Source: Prunella strophiata
Taxonomy: Eukaryota > Chordata > Aves > Passeriformes > Prunellidae
DNA length: 64,000 bases
NCBI GenBank assembly: GCA_036583965.1
Contig: JAZBQD010000030.1
Span: 88,581,300 to 88,645,299, forward strand
Direction: 5' to 3'
Numbering within the stretch: the first letter of the stretch is position 1; each line of letters begins with the position of its first letter. The notes under the pieces are model-generated. The model had not been told where the DNA came from. It saw only the letters and a list, made by a program, of their open reading frames with translations, and made no database searches. A program made the translations under genes and the position numbers. Shown one piece after another: positions 60,651 to 64,000 of the stretch.

Positions 60651-63600
60651 GTAAAAGTGAGCATGTTCACTTTCAGTTTGTACATGAAAAAGTCTTCTTT
60701 GATATTGGAAAGTGTCCTTGTTTCTGGCTTGAGTACTGTAACTGAAGTGAGGCCTCTGAAATGCAGGTCTGTATTGAGCTGGGAGAAGTTCTCTCTGAAA
60801 TAGCCCAGGAGTGGGTGTCAATCTTTCTGGGAAGGTTTCAGAGGCAGCCCCTAACTCAGCTATTTTGTTCCAGTAAGTGGAAAAAGTGAGTGACCTTCTA
60901 CTGCCCTCATTCTGAAGTTTTTCTTCTTTATCCCTGCATCCCCAAACCCCTGTGGGCTCCTGTTTCCAATGTTGTGTATAGGAACTGCAGACCTGCCATG
61001 GGGCAGCCCTTGGCAGCCCCCACTTTACAGAGGCAGAATATCTGAATTGCTGACATGGGGTGTGACTCTCCCTCAGCTGCCTGCAGCATGGCTAAACTTG
61101 GAAAAAGGTATTATTTTGATTTTCAGTGGGTCTAAAAAAGGTGATTTGGGAAATTGACTGAACTTGATCAACTGAGGACACCTGTGGCATGCATGGAAGG
61201 GGAGGAGAATGGAAAGGAAAGCAGTTGGCTTTATCTTGTCTCCTGCCAGCATTCTTAAATTATCTTACAGAATTCTTGTTGTTTCATACAGAAATTGTGT
61301 CATCTCTTCTAAGCTTATTAGCATGATATTTCTGTACCTGAACTTCTATTATTTGATTGCTCATGATGAACTGCATGAGCTGTCAAAAACACAATCTGCA
61401 ATTGAAGTGAGGCCTTTATTTAAATTTCCTCCTTTTATTTTAGCTTGGTTTACACAACTGCTGTAAATCAGGCCTGCCTCTTCCATACATCTTTCATTCC
61501 ACTAGTCACTATCAAGCAAGTTTGACAGGTCTCCAAAAGCAGTTAGTTTCTGCAAGTTTTGGGGAAGTCAGATTAGAGAGACATGGACAGACTAGTACCT
61601 CTTTTCCCTCAAGGAAGGCTACAGCTCCAGCTAAGGAGTTACCTGCTCCATTTGGCATGCCAGCAGCCCAGTGAGGATGAAGATCACAATTGGAGATTGT
61701 GTTAGAAGGCTTCAAGGACATGGGAGGACAGGGACTAGAGTTACTATGGAAAAAGAGAAGCTGGGGCTCGGCAAAAAATTTAAGTGGCCAGATAAAAAAA
61801 CGTGAGTCAGGTAAAAAAAGCCAGCCTTTGTGGGTTTGCTGCTTGTAGAACATTGTTTGTCCTGCAGTTATTTAGATGATGCAAAACTATTGCTGTAAAG
61901 CAAAGAATCTTGGTATTTGTTTTTTGCAGCAGGTTTTTACTCATTGCAGTGGTGATGACTGAATCCCATTGATCATATCAAAACAACCAAGATCACATTT
62001 GGCTTTGTTTTTTCCAAGAGATAAATTTTGGAAGAGTGGCCTCTTTCATGCTGATTTCTCTCCTTCATGCAGTACTACTCCATTTTAGCTAACAGAAGTG
62101 CCTAGGATGAGTTTGAGGGTGTTTCATCTTTCTTCCTCAGGAATTAAAAAAAAATTAAAAATTAAGAAATCTGCTTTAAGGCAATGAAGATAACACAATA
62201 TTCTTTTGCTTCTTCATGTTGATCACCATAAAATGTAACACCTTAAGGACTAATTTTAACACAGAGAAATAAATATTTTCATCACAAAAAGTGACTTTAA
62301 TTACAAAGCTATGTTAACTGACTACAGTTAGGATCCTCTATGTACGTTTAAAGAAATTGTATGAATATGTGTTGAAGTAAGACTTAGCTCTAAAGTTATT
62401 TTCTTCTTCATTATGATTTTCTTTACATCTTATTTTCCTTAGATTTCTGTTGAGAAGACTTGTGGTATCTACGTAGCCAGAGGTGGTGAGCTGAGCTAGA
62501 TGTACCAGGAGGGAGATGGGTGCTTGGGGCTTGCTTTGCCATCAGTCTAGATTTTGTAATTTTCCTGGAACTTTCTGTTGTCAGTGGTGCAATACCAATA
62601 ATATGGCTGACCAAGCATGTGTGTCTGCACTGGGGGGAGCTGACTGGCTCTCTGGACTCTGTTGTTTGTGTTAATTAGATTTCTACTGACTAGAACGAGA
62701 CCTTAAGCAACTGTCTCATAGTTATCCAAATGTATGTGTTGTAATGGAGTCTACCCTAGGACCTCAATGAATTTCTCCACATGTAGGAGTGTAGCTGTAT
62801 TTAGGTATTATCTCAGTTGCTGTGGAGTGTTTGTGACATTTGTTTGGGACTAGTCTGCTGATGTGCCTGCTTGGTTAAGAGTTTGCTCTCTCGACTTTGG
62901 GACAGTGAAGTAGGAGCACTGTGATCACTTTGTTGCCCATGAGACTTAGCACATCTTGCACGGGCTGCAGCTTGAGCAGCTCTACAGTCTGTGACTCATT
63001 TCCTTTCCTTTAGTGAAGAGAACTGCTCCCCACTGCAGTTCATCACCAGCAAGGACAAGGAAATCCATTACATATTTTCAGATTAGCCAACATGAAATCT
63101 AGTTTGTTGGCATTTATTTTTAAAGAAATACGGATTTTGATTATCCCGTTGCCAAGATGTAATATTTGAAATAATCATATCCAGAGAACAACTTTTACTT
63201 TTCTCAGGTCACTGTACCAGACAGATGCAGCTTTCTTACATTGAGATGTTATAGCTTGGCACTTGTATCCTTCAATTCCATAAAGAAATTTAATAAATGG
63301 CTGCATAAGAAACAATCAATGTGAAACAGAAAATATCTAAAATATGTATACTTTTGATTTCCTTGAAAAGCAGTTTTGTAGCATCTTTGGGATTAGTTTT
63401 GCTTGCATTATTTTTCTGTCTCCATGTTTATTGTTGTCTCTGTCATTACCCTCTAAAGGTTGTCTTCTATCTCGTATCACTGCTGTTGCAGCTGTTTTTT
63501 AACTCCTGTCATTGCTGTTTCATCAGAATGCATGTCAGAGAAGCACTTTACCATTTGATGGAAACTTTTTAGCAAAAAAAAACCCCAAACCAACAAAAAA

Positions 63601-64000
63601 CCAACAAAAAACCAGAACACGTTCCCACAAGTAGACAAAAAGTAGACAAAATCTCTCATGCTATCTAGATATTAGATAGATCATGATGCCTCTTCTCACA
63701 GGTGCTTTTGGTATTTTGCATAATCACATTTGCATTTTGACAGATTTGTGCTCATGGTGTGAATCCCCTCTTTATTTTACATCCCTAGACACTTGTGTTG
63801 TTTAGGACTGAGACTTGAGCATGCTTTTTCCCATGACTGAGTATTGAGCCTGTGACTTGTTTAGGGGGGTCCTGTGCACCTCCATTCTAAAACAGCATTG
63901 GCTTCTGCAGAAGTTCCTAATCTGAGGTTCCAGACTGGTTTTGTTTTCTTTGTTTTAGTGCCAGATTGCACATTTTAAAATGCTCTCATGTTACCAATAG

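Larger units (their letters stand above)
58044..64000. other. CDC16 5' flank, no gene recognised
   Basis: Holds a G/T-rich tract (58471-58610) and CR1 fragments at 59182-59425 and 60538-60650. An A/C-rich simple stretch lies at about 63573-63614. Reading frames up to 113 codons (for example 61512-61853) show no family resemblance. In human the neighbour beyond CDC16 is RASA3; I see none of its coding sequence. Confidence 0.7.

Noticed and set aside
1..64000. Search for CRISPR arrays, rRNA, functional tRNA genes, operons or a novel defence-like system.
   Set aside because: None seen. The tRNA-like pieces are decayed SINE heads, and the window is ordinary vertebrate genic DNA with repeats.

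Overview
The window is nuclear DNA from a bird, most likely a passerine. The genes have a vertebrate exon-intron layout with short consensus GT-AG introns. The interspersed repeats are avian: many CR1 LINE 3' fragments, SINE copies whose head is a degenerate tRNA-Ile fused to a CR1 tail (the TguSINE1 type known from zebra finch), and solo LTRs of endogenous retroviruses. There is no bacterial, phage, plasmid or CRISPR content.

Two complete protein-coding genes lie head-to-tail on the minus strand. UPF3A runs from its start codon at 32228 to its stop at 7536, in 10 coding exons that give 492 residues. It encodes a nonsense-mediated mRNA decay (NMD) factor of the Smg4/UPF3 family. CDC16 runs from 56693 to 36602, in 18 coding exons that give 623 residues. 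It encodes the TPR subunit APC6 of the anaphase-promoting complex. I assembled both by reading each exon on the minus strand and checking that splice phase and reading frame close exactly across every junction. Neither gene shows a frameshift or premature stop. The CDC16-UPF3A neighbourhood matches the order on human 13q34. The genes do not share a pathway; the adjacency is conserved synteny.

Layout: 1-1040 is an LTR-like repeat holding a long (GGAGA)n purine tract. 1041-7535 is the UPF3A 3' UTR and intergenic DNA. 7536-32228 is UPF3A, with repeats in introns 1, 2, 5, 7 and 8. 32229-32480 is its CpG-rich promoter with paired TCTCGCGAGA-like elements. 32768-36601 is intergenic, with a CR1, a solo LTR and a SINE. 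36602-56693 is CDC16. 56280-56880 is the CDC16 CpG-rich promoter. 56980-64000 is 5' flank with CR1 fragments, a second solo LTR and a G/T-rich tract, and no gene I recognise.

I found no previously undescribed gene system. The observations most worth a second look are: two related solo LTRs with intact 6-bp target duplications that bracket CDC16 in inverted orientation; paired TCTCGCGAGA-like elements 30 bp apart at the UPF3A promoter; a UPF3B-like exon-junction-complex binding motif kept in this avian UPF3A; and the degraded purine tract at the window edge, which may partly be an assembly artefact.
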